DNA of 64,000 nt, taken from assembly GCA_964344935.1 (NCBI GenBank), contig CAYFPL010000001.1, positions 868,001 through 932,000 on the forward strand, read 5' to 3'. Below the pieces are notes generated by a model. That model had not been told where the DNA came from. It did not search any database and saw only the letters and a list, made by a program, of their open reading frames with translations. The DNA is from GCA-2731375 sp964344935. GTDB lineage: Bacteria; Pseudomonadota; Alphaproteobacteria; GCA-2731375. Each line of letters starts with the position of its first letter. The stretch's first letter is position 1. Position numbers and translations under genes: made by a program. This document shows, piece after piece, positions 63,663 to 64,000 of this stretch.

Positions 63663-64000
63663 ATGCCGTCGAATGGCCGAAACGCACACGCCGACTACGA
63701 ACCCAATCCGGAAGTTTTAAAACTGTGGCCGGATATATCCGGTAACAGCATCAATGGCCTGGACGAGACCGAGCCGGGGCAGCCGCGTCCGGTTTTCTGG
63801 CGCGAGGACGGCTCCACCCCGCATGGCCCGGTGATGTACTATTTCTATGAGCAGTCGAAAAAGAATCCGGAGTTGGCCGAGGCGCGTAAGTACCGGCAAA
63901 AGACGGCGGCGATCCCCGACAGCGATATCGCCCAACATTCTGTAGATAAACCATCGACCGAATGGACGAAACTGCTGAAAGCGGAAGCCCTGCGCATCGG
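63663..64000 (+). CDS. uncharacterised protein, 3' partial (window end)
   Basis: An open frame begins at ATG 63663 (GGGG 9 bases upstream) and runs off the right edge without a stop, giving 112 whole codons. The visible part starts MPSNGRNAHADYEPNPEV and is charged and soluble, with a VFWREDGSTPHGPVMYYFYE segment. The last residues, TEWTKLLKAEALRI, resemble the start of the core of reductive-dehalogenase-like or QueG-like Fe-S/cobalamin proteins (WTxxLKxxAL). Too little is visible to name it. It lies 87 bases downstream of the P450 and may share its promoter. Confidence 0.7.
   Translation, partial: MPSNGRNAHADYEPNPEVLKLWPDISGNSINGLDETEPGQPRPVFWREDGSTPHGPVMYYFYEQSKKNPELAEARKYRQKTAAIPDSDIAQHSVDKPSTEWTKLLKAEALRI

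Overview
The window is a GC-rich chromosomal segment of an alphaproteobacterium, most likely in or near the Rhodospirillales. The markers are a class I lysyl-tRNA synthetase, the run murA - DUF2948 - hisG(short) - hisD - UPF0262 - low-molecular-weight phosphatase, the alphaproteobacterial small proteins, and ArgJ, SecA and parvulin genes of alphaproteobacterial type. A run of exactly 10 N inside a deaminase gene indicates a scaffolded draft or metagenome-assembled genome. I saw no transposase, integrase, CRISPR array or rRNA. One tRNA gene (Thr, GGT) is present.

Layout. 0-5.5 kb: small-molecule metabolism (hydroxyisobutyrate-dehydrogenase-like enzyme, alpha/beta hydrolase, sulfurtransferase, ketopantoate-reductase-like enzyme, ATC-hydrolase-like protein, Ldh-family oxidoreductase, nucleoside deaminase). 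5.6-10.3 kb: the conserved murA/his operon. 10.4-16.1 kb: a 58-residue basic protein, tRNA-Thr, an SMP-30 lactonase, LysRS and a DinG/XPD-type Fe-S helicase. 16.2-20.4 kb: a cyclase/FlgO/TPR protein, then an MFS exporter behind a structured leader, then a class IV aminotransferase. 20.5-35 kb: a catabolic, redox-rich region with a molybdenum hydroxylase subunit, aldo/keto reductase, two luciferase-like flavoenzymes, SDRs, a P450, a periplasmic Cache protein, a racemase-like protein, a Tat-exported isochorismatase-type hydrolase next to an AraC regulator, a nitroreductase and a 2-oxoglutarate oxygenase. 35-42 kb: signal transduction (a chemoreceptor with three tandem CHASE3 domains; a response regulator followed by an Hpt-like protein) around an Lhr-type helicase. 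42-50 kb: PPOX, bicupin, acyl-CoA ligase, DUF6166, PhzF, RlpA, MltB, and an AhpD-like gene that reads through an in-frame UGA. 50-57.7 kb: aminotransferase, GNAT, MutT, argJ, parvulin and secA. 57.7-61 kb: an isoquinoline-oxidoreductase-like trio with its own cytochrome c. 61.4-64 kb: an IclR regulator divergent from a P450, with a perfect palindrome between them, and a cut-off gene at the window end.

The strongest observation is at 48432-49562. What looks like two genes is one frame interrupted by a single UGA at the second position of a CxxC active site. It reads C-x-x-U-x-x-x-H with the Glu 12 residues upstream, exactly the spacing of the AhpD catalytic residues. A stem-loop follows at a distance suitable for a bacterial SECIS element. 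I interpret it as a selenoprotein that standard gene calling would split or truncate. Other notable points are the triple CHASE3 receptor, the MFS leader (small ORF plus a hairpin that buries the Shine-Dalgarno), and several enzymes that keep their fold signatures but lack the canonical catalytic residues.
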